A stretch of 64,000 nucleotides of DNA from Aselliscus stoliczkanus (GCA_033961575.1 CM066732.1:81424687-81488686); one strand, 5' to 3'; counted from the first letter of the stretch, positions 1-11,900 are shown. Numbers and translations are program-made. The notes: generated by a model not told the origin, from the letters alone.

Positions 1-834
1 ACCCCAAACCTCTTTAAAAAATTGTCTGTCAATTGTTTAAAAAAACTGTGATTAATATCAAAGAAAAATGAATAGGGAGTTATTTAAAACTCAGTAACAG
101 GAAGTCTGAAGTTACCTAAGTAAGGTGAAATCAATTTAAAATCATTGCTATGGAGAAGTGTCTAACATTTTCTCCAAAACTCATATTAAAATGTTTTTTC
201 TTAAATTACAGAAAAATGTTAATGTTAAAAATACTGAAATTTAGTGCTGACTTCAATCAATATTCTTTTGCTTCTAATAATACTCTACTATTGCCAGAAG
301 CTGTTATTACTTTTTGTTAGGTAAAAGCTCAGTGAAAATGACATGAGAAAAAAATTATACATTTATTATTTTTGCATGTAAGTAAGGAGGCAAAGGAAAG
401 TGGGCAGCTAGTGGTAATAGTAACAGGTATATTTTAAATTAGACATCAAAATCAAATAATATTTTTTAATACCTTTACACTACAATCATTATATAAAAAC
501 TAGATAATAAAGAGAAAATTTATTCTCTTTACATTTCTGGTGAAACAGACATACCATTAAACTGAACTAAAGGTTTATCTTAGTTTTTAATAGGAATATG
601 GTAAAGAAAAATTTCAGTTCAAAAATAGCCTTTGAAACAAATAGGGTTGCAGTATTAGATTGCAAATTAATAGACAGGCTCTTCTGGGCCTGATTAACTA
701 ACTAAATGAAGACAGATTACCTTGGCTGCATGATACCTTTCTTAAATTTTAAAGGAAATCTTTTGGTTGAAAATATGAAATTATTCTTTAAAATAACAAG
801 AACACAAGGGGCTACAGTATACCAATTTGTTGGG
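1..834. other. AT-rich unique sequence, no gene seen
   Basis: No open frame of note, RNA gene or recognisable repeat is visible. The stretch is AT-rich with short A and T runs, as expected of intergenic or intronic mammalian DNA. Confidence 0.6.
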
Positions 835-835
835 C

Positions 836-1015
836 CGCCAGATAAAATTTAGGCTGCCCAGTGAGATCTAATTTCAGATAAACACTATATTTTTCTTTTT
901 TATATAAATATGCCCCATAAGGTATATGGGGCATATTTATGCTGAAATTTATTCATTTTTAATTTAATTTAAAATTTAGCTGGGTTTATTTTTATTTGTT
1001 AAATCTGGTAACATG
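836..1015. repeat. Palindromic foldback (MITE-like) repeat, copy 1
   Basis: The two ends are imperfect inverted repeats (ccagataaaattt... against the complement of ...aaatctggtaac). The centre holds a perfect 15-bp inverted repeat, ataaatatgccccat at 904-918 and atggggcatatttat at 926-940, with a 7-base loop. A related, centrally shorter copy lies at 34381-34515. The structure suggests an ancient non-autonomous DNA transposon; I cannot name the family with certainty. Confidence 0.6.
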
Positions 1016-1150
1016 ACATTTTGGCAGTCTTGTACATTTAGAAGATTGAGGTGAGCACAATTTAACCATTTAGTCTCATTTTTACACATATTGATTTTTG
1101 GAATTTTCAAAAATAAAAATGATAATGGAATATTTAAGCACTAATTTCTT

Positions 1151-1320
1151 TTTAAAAATTTTTAAATTTCTTTTGTTTTCTTTTTTTTCATTATAATTGT
1201 GGAATTGGGGGAGGGGAACAGTGTTGGGGAACTGGGGAAGGGGACCAGCCAAGTTGTTATTTTTCAACCTTAGTTGTGGAGGGCGCCAGTCACCATCTGG
1301 CTGCCCATCAGCAGCTCATG
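1151..1320 (-). mobile_element. 5'-truncated composite SINE (3' body and tail)
   Basis: On the minus strand this reads gccagatggtgactggcgccc, then a C-rich stretch (ccccttccccagttccccaac...), then an A-rich tail. The same body and tail occur in the longer copies at 26090-26525, 39977-40404 and 46332-46920. A perfect 16-bp target duplication, taagcactaatttctt, flanks it at 1135-1150 and 1321-1336. That shows an L1-type, target-primed insertion truncated at its 5' end. Confidence 0.85.
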
Positions 1321-1328
1321 TAAGCACT

Positions 1329-1449
1329 AATTTCTTGAATGCTTACTTCTTGTAACATTCTGTGTTAAGCTATGTTGGTAAATAAAAAATCAATTTCTTG
1401 AATGCTTACTTCTTGTAACATTCTGTGTTAAGCTATATTGGTAAATAAA
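1329..1449. repeat. 63-bp tandem duplication, two units
   Basis: Units at 1329-1391 and 1392-1449 both start aatttcttgaatgcttac and run to ttggtaaataaa, with about one mismatch (tatgttgg against tatattgg). The near identity implies a recent duplication. Its start lies inside the right-hand target duplication of the neighbouring SINE. Confidence 0.9.
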
Positions 1450-1894
1450 GGTTCTGTCTTCATACACAATAGGCAGATGAAGCGCAGACAGATGTTTACA
1501 ACAGACCTGACTATTGTTTTTAATTTGATGTAAAATTGAATATAAAGTGGAAACTATTACATGTGTTGATACAGACTTTCAGGAAACCTTCAATAAATGT
1601 TCACAGCAAAGGCTACTTAAATAAAAATGGCTATCAGAAGCTAGTGGGGAATATTTTACAAAGAGGAATCAAATAGAAAAGATAAATAGACACTTATGTG
1701 GCAGGAGCAGCATAAGTATCAACAGAGAAATTCACCAGAGATAAGGATTTGAGCAGTTTCCTTTAGGATTTATATACACTACCTGTTAGATAAAATGTAC
1801 ATAAAATTCCCAACTTGGATTGAAATATCAAGCTGATGAGGGTGAACAGGATATTTTTAGGATACTATGAGAGTAGTCATAACATGTGGTAAAT
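1450..1894. other. Unique sequence, nothing recognised
   Basis: No gene or identifiable repeat is visible between the tandem duplication and the L1 block. Confidence 0.5.
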
Positions 1895-2470
1895 GAATTT
1901 CAAGGTTGGGCATTGTGGTCTTGGCCCCAGTGTTGAAATTCATTTGACCAGATATATGGAGGTTTATTTCTCTGTTCTCTATTCTGTTCCATTGGTCTAC
2001 ATGTCTGTTTTTATGCCAACACCATACTGTTTTGATTACTGTAGCATGCCATATGTTCTAAAATTAAGAAGTGTGAGGCCTCCAGCTTTGTTCTTCTTTC
2101 CAAGATTGTTTTGGCCATTTTGGGTCTTTAGTGTTTCCATGCAAATTTTAGTATTTTTTTCTGTTTCTGTGAAAAATCACATTGGGATTTTGATAGAAAC
2201 TATATCAAATCTATGGATCACTTTGGATAGTCATGAACATTTTAACAATATTGTCTTTCGATCATGAATTTTTTTTGCATCTTTTTAATATTTCTTTGAT
2301 GAATGATTTGTAGCTTTTAGTGTATAAGTCTTTCACCTCCTTGTTTAAGTATTTTGTAAGCAAAATATTAACTTATCTTTGCCTTATGATATACGATTGC
2401 TTATTGGATACCTCCGCCACTATTCCCACTGTTAGATTTTTTTTTCTTTTGTCCTTAATTCTTTTTTTTT
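1895..2470 (-). mobile_element. L1 ORF2 fragment (minus)
   Basis: The plus strand reads as the complement of L1 ORF2 downstream of the reverse transcriptase (ttctgttccattggtctac, then ccatactgttttgattactg, then gcctccagctttgttctt). It belongs with the L1 sequence at 3111-4365, from which it is separated by a younger L1 tail. Coding capacity is lost through stops and frameshifts. Confidence 0.85.
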
Positions 2471-3110
2471 CTAGTTTTCAGCATACAGAACAACATAGTG
2501 ATCAGACAAATACATAACACAAAGTGATAACCCCAACAACTCTGCTACCTGTCTGACACTGTACAGTTATTAGAACATTATTGACTATATTCCCCATGTT
2601 GCACTATACATCCTGTGACTATTTTTTAAATATTTGACATTGAATTTTATTTTATATTATTCTCATGTACAGTACAGTGGTTAGGCATTTATGTAATTTA
2701 TGAAATGATCCCCCAATAAATCTAGTACCCATTTGACACTATACATACTCTTTACAATACTATTGACTATGTTCTCTATACTATGCTTTATATCCTCTTG
2801 ACTCCCTTGTAATTTTGTACTTGTTAATCTCTTCACCTTTCTCACCCAGTACTCCCACTCCCTCTCATCTAGTAAGCATTAGTTCTTTTGCTATATCGAT
2901 AGGCCTATTTCTGTTTTGTTTGTTTATTTATTTTGTTCTTAAGAGTCCACATATAAGTGAGACCATGTGGTATTTTTCTTTCTTAGTCTGAGTTATTTCA
3001 CTTAAAATAATACCTCTAGGTTCATCCATGTTGTTGCAGCTGCTTGGCTAAGTTCATTCCTGTGTTTTATTCTTTATAATACTCTTATAAGTGAAATTTT
3101 CTTCTTCAAT
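2471..3110 (-). mobile_element. L1 3' end (3' UTR with two modules) inserted in older L1
   Basis: This is an L1 3' UTR in minus orientation with two copies of a roughly 200-bp module. Each contains a block resembling agtacccatttgacactata...ttgactat...ctatgc. It then runs into the ORF2 C-terminal region (agtgagaccatgtggtatt, taggttcatccatgttgttg). It interrupts an older L1 on the same strand and closely matches the copy starting at 47437. Confidence 0.8.
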
Positions 3111-3216
3111 TCCTTTTCAGATTGATTTTTGTTACTATAATATATAGAAATGCAACTGATTTTTGTATGTTTATTTTATATTTTGCAACTTTACTGAATT
3201 TACTTATTAGTTCTGA

Positions 3217-3222
<6 letters not shown>

Positions 3223-3270
<48 letters not shown>
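3223..3270. repeat. (TG)n microsatellite
   Basis: About 24 uninterrupted TG units inside L1 ORF2 sequence, probably polymorphic in length. Confidence 0.97.
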
Positions 3271-3272
<2 letters not shown>

Positions 3273-3280
3273 CTTTAGGG

Positions 3281-3571
3281 TTATCTAAATATAACCTGTT
3301 GTCTGCAAATACATGTAATTTTAATTCTTCCTTTGGATTTGGATGCCTTTATATCCTTTTCTTGCTTCATTTCTCTGGCTAGTACTGCCAGTACTATGTT
3401 GAACAGAAGTGGCAAGAGGGAACATCCTTGTCTTATTCCTGATCTTGGAGGAAAATATTTCAGCCTTTTCACTGTTGGTATGATGTTACCTATTACAGAT
3501 GTTTTATGTATGGCCTTTATTCTGTTGAGGTAATTTCCTTGTATTCCTAGTTTGCTGAATGTTTTTATCAT
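3281..3571 (-). pseudogene. L1 ORF2p reverse transcriptase fragment
   Basis: A 96-codon open stretch holds the conserved L1 reverse transcriptase segment SGIRQGCSLLPLLFN, normally followed closely by the catalytic FADD box. Here the frame is lost just before that box. In another frame, near 3300-3312, the box reads FADN, so the second catalytic aspartate is also changed. The fragment is about 8 percent of a normal ORF2 protein (about 1,275 residues) and cannot be functional. Confidence 0.85.
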
Positions 3572-4365
3572 GAGTATTTAGTTTTTTACAATTGCTTTGT
3601 CTGCATCTATTGAGATGATTATATGATTTTTATTTTCCATTCTGCTAATATGGTATATTGCATTGCTTGATTTCCATATTTTGAACCACCTTGCATCCCA
3701 GGGCTGTCTTACTTGATCATGGTGTACGATCTTTCAATGTGTTGTTTAATTTGGTTTGCTAATATTTTGTTGAGGATTTTTGCATCTGTATTCTTCAGGC
3801 ATAGTATTCTCTAATTTTCTTTTCTTCTAACGTCCTTATCTGGCTTTGGTATCAGGGTAATTTTGGTCTCATAAAATGAGTTTGGAAGTGTGCCCCCCAC
3901 TTCAATATTTTTGCAAGAGTTTGAGAAGGATTGGTGTTAATTCTTTCTTTGAAAGTTTGGCAGAATTCACCTGTGGAGGCTGCTGATCCTGGAATTTTCT
4001 TTTTTGGGAGGAATTTTTTTAATTGATTCAATCACATTACTAGTTATAGGTCTGTTCACATTCCTATTGCTTTATGATTTAGTCTTGGTAGATTTTATGT
4101 TTCTTGGAATTTATCCACTTCTTCTATGCTATCCAATTTGTTGATGTATAATTGCTCAAAATAGTCTTTTATGATTTTAAAATTTCTGTAGCATCAATTG
4201 TAATGTCTCCTATTTAATTTCTGATTTTAATTACTTGTCTTCCCTCCTTTTTCTTAGTCTAGCTAAAGTTTTGTCAATATTGTTAATCTTTAAAAAAAAC
4301 ACTCCTATTTTGTTATTTTTCTATTCTCTACTTGATTTATTTCATAGTCATGCTGAAAGAGAGTA

Positions 4366-5254
4366 TTGATTATAATTGAAGACTATAAACTCAGGAAAAC
4401 ATATGGTAATCAGGCTGTTTATGAAACCTCAGAGCCTAACATTAAAGACTGAAGCATGGTGGCTTTTTTGGCAATAGACAATGAAAAAAGAATGGCTCTA
4501 TTTGTAACCCCATAAGACAGTCATCAAATTTGCCCACTCAAACACCATTCACAACCTTTTTTTTTTTTTTTTTTTGGTGTTGCTCTCTAGATAGCCCAGG
4601 AAAGTGAAATCTTAATTTTTTGTTGTCTCTCATGGCGAGGTGATCTATCTCATCTGGTCTGATCCTGGCCAATGAGATTTATGTGAAAGCCTGCCAGTTA
4701 AGATTGAGGGGACTGAACAGAAGTCTGTACTTAAAAGCTAAAAATGACCAGGCTGTGCCTAGATAGTCAGATTGACTGTCTTTACACGTACAATGAATGG
4801 ACCAAAAGCATAAGGACTGCAAGGTGGCTATATTTTGGCAGCAGAGTTTTTAAAGAAATTCCAGGCTTGGCCAGCTACAACCTCTGATTGTTCAGCCCCT
4901 AACACAAACACTGATTTCTAAATTACACAGATGGGGAAAAAACTGCTGTAGCAATGTTGGTGGCAGGAAGGATATCCGCACCCCCTTTGCCTAAGGTTAT
5001 GCCTTGAAAGATAATGAAAAAGGAAGATTGTTGCACAGAGGGTATACGTAAGCCTCCAGTATGTATAATCAGGAAAATCATTCCATTGTAGGGCAGAAAG
5101 TCTCACTAATCCTATCAGATAGTTCTGACATATGTTAATTTTGATATGTGATATAGATTGATGTTTTTCATGATCGCTTTTGCAAATGGGATTTTTTTAT
5201 TGTAGTTACTTGCCTCTCAACCACTGTATATTGTGGATTCTATGGGCAGATAAG
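4366..5254. other. No gene recognised
   Basis: I recognise nothing with confidence. A T run lies at about 4557-4576. Some of the sequence (around 4660-4900) has the slightly higher GC content of old LTR or DNA-transposon remnants, but no ends or target duplications are visible. Confidence 0.4.
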
Positions 5255-6560
5255 TTCTCTTTTTTTCTTTCTTTTACAATGTTCTTAAAGGTCTATTTCA
5301 TTATTGGTGGATAGTGCATTTAACAGTTAAATACATTTAAATAAGTAGATAACCAACTAAAAACTAGCTAACAAGTATTGTCTAAATATTTAAAATACAG
5401 CTCTTGTTTAGATCATTCTTTGTTTTGATCACCTTCTTGGTGGGGGGACCGGGGGGAACTTGCAGGTCACACTGGATATACATTAAGGCCAAATCTTTTG
5501 ATATCCATTCCCAGAGGTTTCTTTCAGCTGGATTATGCCTCCAACTCCAAGGCTAGCCCAAGTGTGTGGCCCTCAGCATTAATGCTCTTCCCATTTGCCA
5601 GAGCACACAGTGTAAGTAAGCTTCACACCAGGCTATAGCATCTGAGTGGAGCCTACTCCAATTAAACTAGAGTCGTTGACTTTTGCAGAAATGGAAGCAG
5701 TGGGATGCAACTGACATTTAGCTGCTATTCCAAAGCGAGTACAAGTTGGTACCTGATGTCCAAGCAAGGTTCACTGACATGTCAAGATTTTCACATACTT
5801 TCTTATAAGTTGGTCCTCCAAATTCTGTCCCATCATTAACATGAGTGTATCGCTGGAAGTCTCCAGTCCTGTAGCCCACTGCAAATCTATTCCTGATTTG
5901 GTGCTGTTAGGGGTCACCTGGTACCCAGCAAGCCAGCCCTCGTAACCAAAGACAGCTGAACCATGGATTGCAGGTCCAGCAAAATCAGTCAACATCGCAA
6001 CCAAGGTTTATACATTCCCTTATATAAGAAGAATTGATTTTACCACTTTTCTTTCCTGTGTTTGGTAAAAAGGCGGTACCAAATGTCAGTTTCAAACCTT
6101 GACAAATCCCGTCTTCAGTTGTGATTCCTGTTTCCAGAGTGTTATTAGCGTTCCATTTCTCTGTGAAAGCAAACCATACTCACACCATTTATATTTGGTT
6201 TCTAGGGTCCCCCGAATATCGGTGTCTGTATTAGATGAACCAGATGTTGAGAATTCCACACCACTGCATGACTTTGATTTTGCATCCAGGTTCACCTACC
6301 CAAAACCAAATCCTTTGTTAAAAATACCTCTGGCAGCTTTGTTAATGTCAGCATGTGATGGAGAAATACACACTGGCTGCATGCAGCCCTGTCCTAAGTC
6401 GCCAAGGCAAGGCTGTGGGAAGAGGAGATTTAGTGGTTTCCTGAGGGGGGCTGCGACCCCCATTCCACTCTCAGCTGAAGCAATCAGGCTGCAGCTGCCG
6501 GGTCTGGAGGGCAAAGTCAGATAAATCATCTTTTAAACATGCTCTCTGGATTCAGTATCT
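5255..6560 (-). pseudogene. VDAC2: Processed pseudogene of VDAC2 (mitochondrial outer-membrane porin)
   Basis: The functional protein is a beta-barrel anion channel of the outer mitochondrial membrane, about 294 residues long. On the minus strand, broken frames match VDAC2 in order: an N-terminal part with KAARGIFNKGFGFG (up to 6296), then KSCSGVEFSTSGSSNTDT and [12 protein letters not shown] (6295-6160), then DFAGPAIHGSAVFGYEGWLA (about 5990-5930), and the C-terminal LGLALELEA-like end with a TAA stop at 5533-5535. The pattern CSGVEFSTSGSSNTDT and the extended N-terminus point to VDAC2 rather than VDAC1 or VDAC3. No introns are present. A 5' leader (6425-6560), a 3' UTR and an A-rich stretch near 5255-5275 fit retrocopying of a polyadenylated mRNA by L1. 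Frameshifts, internal losses near 6005-6090 and a decayed second half make it non-coding. No target duplication was confirmed. Confidence 0.92.
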
Positions 6561-7251
6561 GGATGAACTTTGGGGCTGTCTCTTTAAATAGTGTAGTAGA
6601 GTGTTATGTATAATAGGGAAAGGATATACATATATGAATTTTGAATAGACAGGATATGAATAGTTGAGCTGACTCCTTTGAAGTCAGGATAGGGTAGACA
6701 TGTTCCAGTTTTGGGGGAAGTGGATATATTCTGACTGTAGCTTCTGTGAAAACTTGCTTGATGTAAAAGAATAGACCTAATTAGCAGGGCCTCATTTACC
6801 CTTTGACTCTTCTGTCTTCTTCCTTCTTATAATTAAGATATGATGTCTGGGTGTACAGTAATTCTATGAATTTCAGAGAAGTAGCACAGTAACAGCATCA
6901 TGCTCTCTTGATGCCATTATTGAGCCACTGAACCAACTTGAGTGTCTCTACCTTTGGACTACTTGGTATTTTTACATGCAGGTATAAGTATTCCTAATTA
7001 AAACATCCCGAATGCAAAGTTTTATTATCTTAACTTCATTAGGAGCTCACAGCATAAAGATAGAAAGTATTCTTGGATTCACAAGACTTACGTTAATATT
7101 CACTTAGTGTTTGATCTAAACAATCATTGAATAGTGTTTGAATCCATTTCTCTCTTCTTTGTTCTTCTTTGTTTTCTACCTTATTTGTGCATTTCTTTCT
7201 TAACCAATTGAAATATTTTTCAGTTAATAATCACCTGTCATCCACTCTATT
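6561..7251. other. Unique sequence, nothing recognised
   Basis: AT-rich sequence without recognisable genes or repeats up to the target duplication of the next L1. Confidence 0.5.
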
Positions 7252-7262
7252 AAAATGGTATT

Positions 7263-7952
7263 AAGAAACTGTGGTACATTTACACAATGGAGTATTACGC
7301 AGCTATAAAGAAGAAATAAATCGTACCATTTGCAATGATATGGATGGACCTAGAGAACATTATGTTAAGTGAAATAAGTCAGTCAGAGAAAGACAAATAC
7401 CATATGATCTCACTTACATATGGAATCTAAAGAACTCAATAAATGAGCAATGTAAACAGAAATAGTCTTAGAGACACAAAGGAAAAACTGATGATTGCTA
7501 GATGCGACAGGGGATGGGCAGAGGGAGAAGGGGAAGGGACGAGGCAACATACACTACAATACTACTGCAGGGAAAGAAGAGACAGTTTAGGGAATATAAT
7601 CAATAATGTTGTAAATATTTTTTTAGGGGAACAGAAGGATGCATGTTCTTTGAGGGAGACCACTTCATGGATGGTGTAGTGGCCTGACCACTTCACTGTA
7701 CATCTGAAGCTGCGGCTGAATAATACTATATGTCAACTATAATTTAACACATATATAGTCATGGGATGTGGAATATAGTGTGGGGATGGAGTCAATGGAA
7801 TTGTAATAGATATGTATGATATCTGGGGTGGGAGGTAAGGGAGGGGGAGGGTGTAGTCACTTTGTAAGGGGTGAAAAAGATAACTATTGCATGGTTTTGT
7901 ACATCTGTAAATAGTAATAATAATAATAATAATGATAATAAAATGTTTTTTA
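7263..7952 (+). mobile_element. 5'-truncated L1 (end of ORF2 plus 3' UTR), plus strand
   Basis: The sequence begins in the L1 ORF2 C-terminal region (gtggtacatttacacaatgg, then ggatggacctagagaacatt), runs through the L1 3' UTR and ends in a (TAA)n tail at about 7913-7940. An 11-bp target duplication, aaaatggtatt, flanks it at 7252-7262 and 7953-7963. It is the only clear plus-strand L1 in the window. Confidence 0.9.
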
Positions 7953-8035
7953 AAAATGGTATTTGCTATAGGTGTTTTGCTATGCATGTACTTTATGATA
8001 TCTGGCTCAGATTTGTTGTGAAGATATGCATTTAT

Positions 8036-8140
8036 AAAATAATGTATTTGGTTACTTTGAACTTTTGTGTTCCAATGTTAGTCATTATTTTTGTTCTTAG
8101 AGTTTCAAGGTTGTATCTAGGAGCTTCCTCTAATGTATAT
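8036..8140. repeat. Unclassified diverged repeat, unit 1
   Basis: About 100 bp aligns imperfectly in direct orientation with 9636-9745. Shared landmarks are aaaataat(g/a)tatt, cttttgtgtt, tgttagag and the ct(t/c)tgaagg-like end. It could be an old dispersed repeat or a local duplication. Confidence 0.45.
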
Positions 8141-8164
8141 CTAGCAATTTGTAAATGAATTATA

Positions 8165-8345
8165 CTCTGAAAATATGACATTACAACTTTAATACTTATT
8201 AAATGCTACTTATGTGCTATGTATTATGGTAGAGATTTTTGCATGTACATTTTATTTGTGCAATAATCTGAAGGCTGGTCATTCCTTTATATATATTAGG
8301 AAAATAAATTCAGAAAAACTGTGACTTAATCAAGATTGCATTTAG
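8165..8345 (-). mobile_element. MIR SINE (minus)
   Basis: The order ttaaatgctacttatgtgct, gcatgtacattttatttgtg and ggaaaataaattcagaaaaactgtgac follows the 3' and core parts of MIR in reverse orientation. It is diverged, as expected for this ancient mammal-wide family. Confidence 0.65.
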
Positions 8346-8828
8346 TGTTATTGTCAGTGTGCCAATCACGGCAGGGACTATGACCTCACAGTTTAAAAGA
8401 GAAGCTCACAGGAAACATGAGGTTGCAATAGAATCCCAGAGGAGGAGGAGGACATGATTAGTCAGACTCAGGAAAGGCTTTTCAGTGGAGGTGATACTAG
8501 AGCTGAGTTTTAAAGATCACATCACACTTTTACCAGATAGGGAAAGACAGGCACTGTCTACAGAAAGAGGGCTATTCACATGCATATTCAGTGAATTGTT
8601 AGTGTTTCTATGTAATTAGAGCACTAGCTTCAGGGAGGCAGAATAGTGGCAGCATGGTGACAGAGTACTATAAACTAAATGGAATGGCATTTTGAATTCC
8701 ATTCTAAAAGATTTATATTTTGCTATGTAAAAAATGTGAAACTATTGAAATTTTTTAAAATGAAGAATGGAAAAGAAAAAATGAAATTTGTATCTTAGAA
8801 AAATTAGTCTGATAATGGAGCAAATATT
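8346..8828. other. Unique sequence
   Basis: No gene or clear repeat is visible between the MIR and the next SINE. Confidence 0.5.
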
Positions 8829-8844
8829 AAAAGAATATAGAAGA

Positions 8845-8966
8845 GGGCCGGCCGAGTGGCATGGTGATTGAGAGCTGGCTTGGGACGCCAGCAGCCCTGG
8901 TTCGGATCCCACATATGAGGACCAATTACACTGCCCTCAAAAAAAAACAAAAAACAAAACAAAACA
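8845..8966 (+). mobile_element. Short tRNA-derived SINE (type A)
   Basis: It has a tRNA-like head with A-box-like gccgagtggcatggtgattg and B-box-like ggttcggatccc, the short common end gacc...cactgccctc, and an A-rich tail with CAAAA units. A 16-bp target duplication, aaaagaatatagaaga, lies at 8829-8844 and 8967-8982. No internal coding potential. The family looks like the Rhin-1-type SINEs of rhinolophoid bats (name from memory). Confidence 0.92.
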
Positions 8967-8982
8967 AAAAGAATATAGAAGA

Positions 8983-11900
8983 AATTTGAAGACTAGATAA
9001 GCTATTGCATTAGTTGAGAGAGACATTTGCAGAGGTACAGTAAAAAATACTATGATTCAAAACTTGAGGAAAATGAAAAATGCACAATGACCTAAGGAAT
9101 CCAGAAAGAAAAGCACATTTAGAATAGGGTTGGCAGAGAATGGAACACCTAAGTATCTACTACTCAGGTAGAAATCAGTTCTAGATTGTGTGTACAGTTT
9201 CTTCTTCCTTAGACATAACTTCAGTTACTCATGATGCATTTTGAATGTATTTCTTTTTAAAAATTTAGAAAACAACAAATACGGGAGATAATTTTTTATA
9301 TAGAAGAATAAAATATCTCATGTATTGTGATGTCACAGGTTTTTGTAGTACATCTCATGCAAGGAATATATAGGCATTTATGAATAAATTGGTATAGTCC
9401 TTATCATGATAAGCTTTAGAAATTATGAGGGATGATCCATGATCAAACAGAACAAGTGTGTATAACTGTAGATATTGTGACTAGCTCTTATTCCCTCACA
9501 CACACAGCATTCTTATTGCATGTATTTCACAATTTTTATCAATTTATACATTCAAAGATATATTTCCATTCCACTGGAATTTACTAAAATAAAAAGAAAA
9601 TATTTGCCCTTAACAGTTCTGGGATTTTACATTTACAAAATAATATATTCAATTACACCATGCTTGCTTTTGTGTTTCAACTCTAATCATAATTTATTTT
9701 GTTGTTAGAGCTTTGAAGGGATCTTATATGTAGCACCTCTCTTACTTACATGAGTTCTGACCCAATTGAAAAATAAGACATATGTTTATGATGTCGAAAA
9801 CAAAATATCACTTCATTATACATAAAAGCAAATTTAGAGAATGCAACCCAGTGTCAAAATTAGCTTGACAACACTTTTCCAGTTGAGACCTTGCAACAAT
9901 CTTCTAAGGGTAAAGTGTCTGTCTACAGAAGAGAAACTTTTAGCCAGGTTGCTGTGACCAATGGTCTTGTGGCCAAAAATGAAGGGAAAAGACCAAATCT
10001 TCTCATGCTCTGGGTCTCTGTTTGATTAATTCTATCCACTAGAGAATCATGGATTAATTGCTGTTTGCAATTAATTAATTGCAAATTAATTAATTGACTA
10101 GGAAATTATTTGTACTTTTTGCAGAAATCAAAGGAGTAGAATTGTTTTGGGAAATTACTCATAGAATGAAACAAGAGTGAGGTGGGAGCACTCTTTCCTA
10201 ATAGTTGTCCTATGGTACTTATTACTTTAAAAAAAAAAATCTTGGCACATCTGTATGAAAGCAGTGGTTCAGGAACCTGCTGGTTCAACAGGATTACCTG
10301 AAGAACAATTATAGATAATCTACTCCAAACTTAATGAGTCAGAATTTTAAGTGATACTCTGTAAATGCAGCTTCAATTTGGCATAAATAAGAATAGCACT
10401 TAATTCAATGGAACATCTGTGGCAAAGTCTTAGCATATATTGGTAACTAAATAAAAGTTATTTGTATTTTTATTCTGTTAAAAAGTATGGAGAGATAGCA
10501 ATATATTAATATATTATCAAGTATCAATGATAAAGAAATTAACCTTCACATTGGCGGTGAGCAGGTATTAAAATGGCTACTTTTTAGCATGGTGAATGGT
10601 ATGAACTCTACCTAAAACTAGCTTTTTCTAGGGTTAGAACATGATAAACTGAGATGTGAGGTACACCATCAGCAAATGTTCATATACTTAACAGATACAG
10701 TCAGAAGCCTTGTATCCTGATTTATGCCACCTTCTTCATCTCACAGGATGAGTTAAATATACCTAGTGAGGTTGCCTTTTAGAAATTAAGTTCTGTTGCA
10801 GCTGCTCATAATTCAGAGGAATTAGCTCTTTGTAATAAGGTCAATGGGATATATTCACTAGAAAATTCATAAAACAGAATGTGGACAGTCACTTGTCTTC
10901 TTTATTTACAAACGCAAGAGTGAATAGGAATTCCACAAAGGGAAAGGGTGTTTTCTATTTGTGGCCATGGAGTCTGTGATATAAAAGGTCCATTTAGCCA
11001 CTAGAGCTGTGAATTCTTATCGTCTTGATGAGTTGTCAATGAGTTCCTCCAAAGTCAATTACTAGAGGAAGAAGTTAAAAGGTGCACTATGATTCATTTA
11101 TTCTTCAATTTCTCAGTAGGGTTTTGGGTGAAGGTACATTTCCAGTGGGGGGAAAAATAGTCATGTTTCTAGGTCTGTTCTTGTGAATATGATAGCTAGG
11201 CTTCTGGGCAAATAGACTAGTAAAATTCACAAGGGGAGGAGTCCTTATGTAATCAGTGCTTTGAGCAGAATGTCCTAGGTTTAGGGTTTCTTGTGATAAA
11301 ACACACTAGCAATCTATAGATTTATAAGACATGGCTTTCATACAATTCTCTGGGGTATAAAATGGTGACATTTCATGACTTGAATGTTCTCTGCTGTCTG
11401 AGGGGAACTCAGGGTACCTCTTTTAAAGAACTTGTCTATTATCCTGGGCCAGGGAAAGCATTCTTGGTGCTACAAGAAAGAATGTGGGAGCCACACAGGA
11501 AGTCCCAAACCTCTCTTTACTTCACTTAGGCCTCTTGAATGCCTCTATTCTTTAAATTATTAATGAATCTTGATACTAGACAAGTTCTCTGGTCTATGGG
11601 AGACTGATTGACAAGCTGATCTTTCGTGTTAGCTCAGTTGTCAAGAGCAAAATTATTAGGGGCAATTCTTGGAGCATAATTTTTATTGAAATTTTTACTG
11701 ATGGAACATTAGGTATGTTGTTAGCAATAGAGCTTATTTGGAACCAATAAGGGAACACAAGATTCGCAACTAATGATATAGCAGAGTTGATATTTCTAGA
11801 CCTGTTATTAGAACATCGAAACAGCTTTGAACAATTTATATGCCCTTGTTGATTAAAATTTACTGAAAAGTATATTATGGTTGCAGGATGTATGGTCCTT

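Larger units (their letters stand above)
3111..4365 (-). mobile_element. L1 ORF2 reverse-transcriptase region (minus), degenerate
   Basis: Continuation of the L1 at 1895-2470. It encodes, with many breaks, the reverse transcriptase region of ORF2, and landmarks such as tgcatcccagggctgt and ataaaatgagtttggaagtg are typical of antisense L1. A (TG)n array at 3223-3270 interrupts it. Confidence 0.85.

Noticed and set aside
3223..3270. Regular repeats as a possible CRISPR array (also 23495, 46094, 54052)
   Set aside because: They are pure simple-sequence repeats without spacers, in a mammalian context.
8845..8966. tRNA-like sequences with A and B boxes (here and at about ten other SINE sites)
   Set aside because: They are SINE heads. 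They are followed by SINE bodies and A tails inside target duplications and do not complete a tRNA cloverleaf, so they are not tRNA genes.
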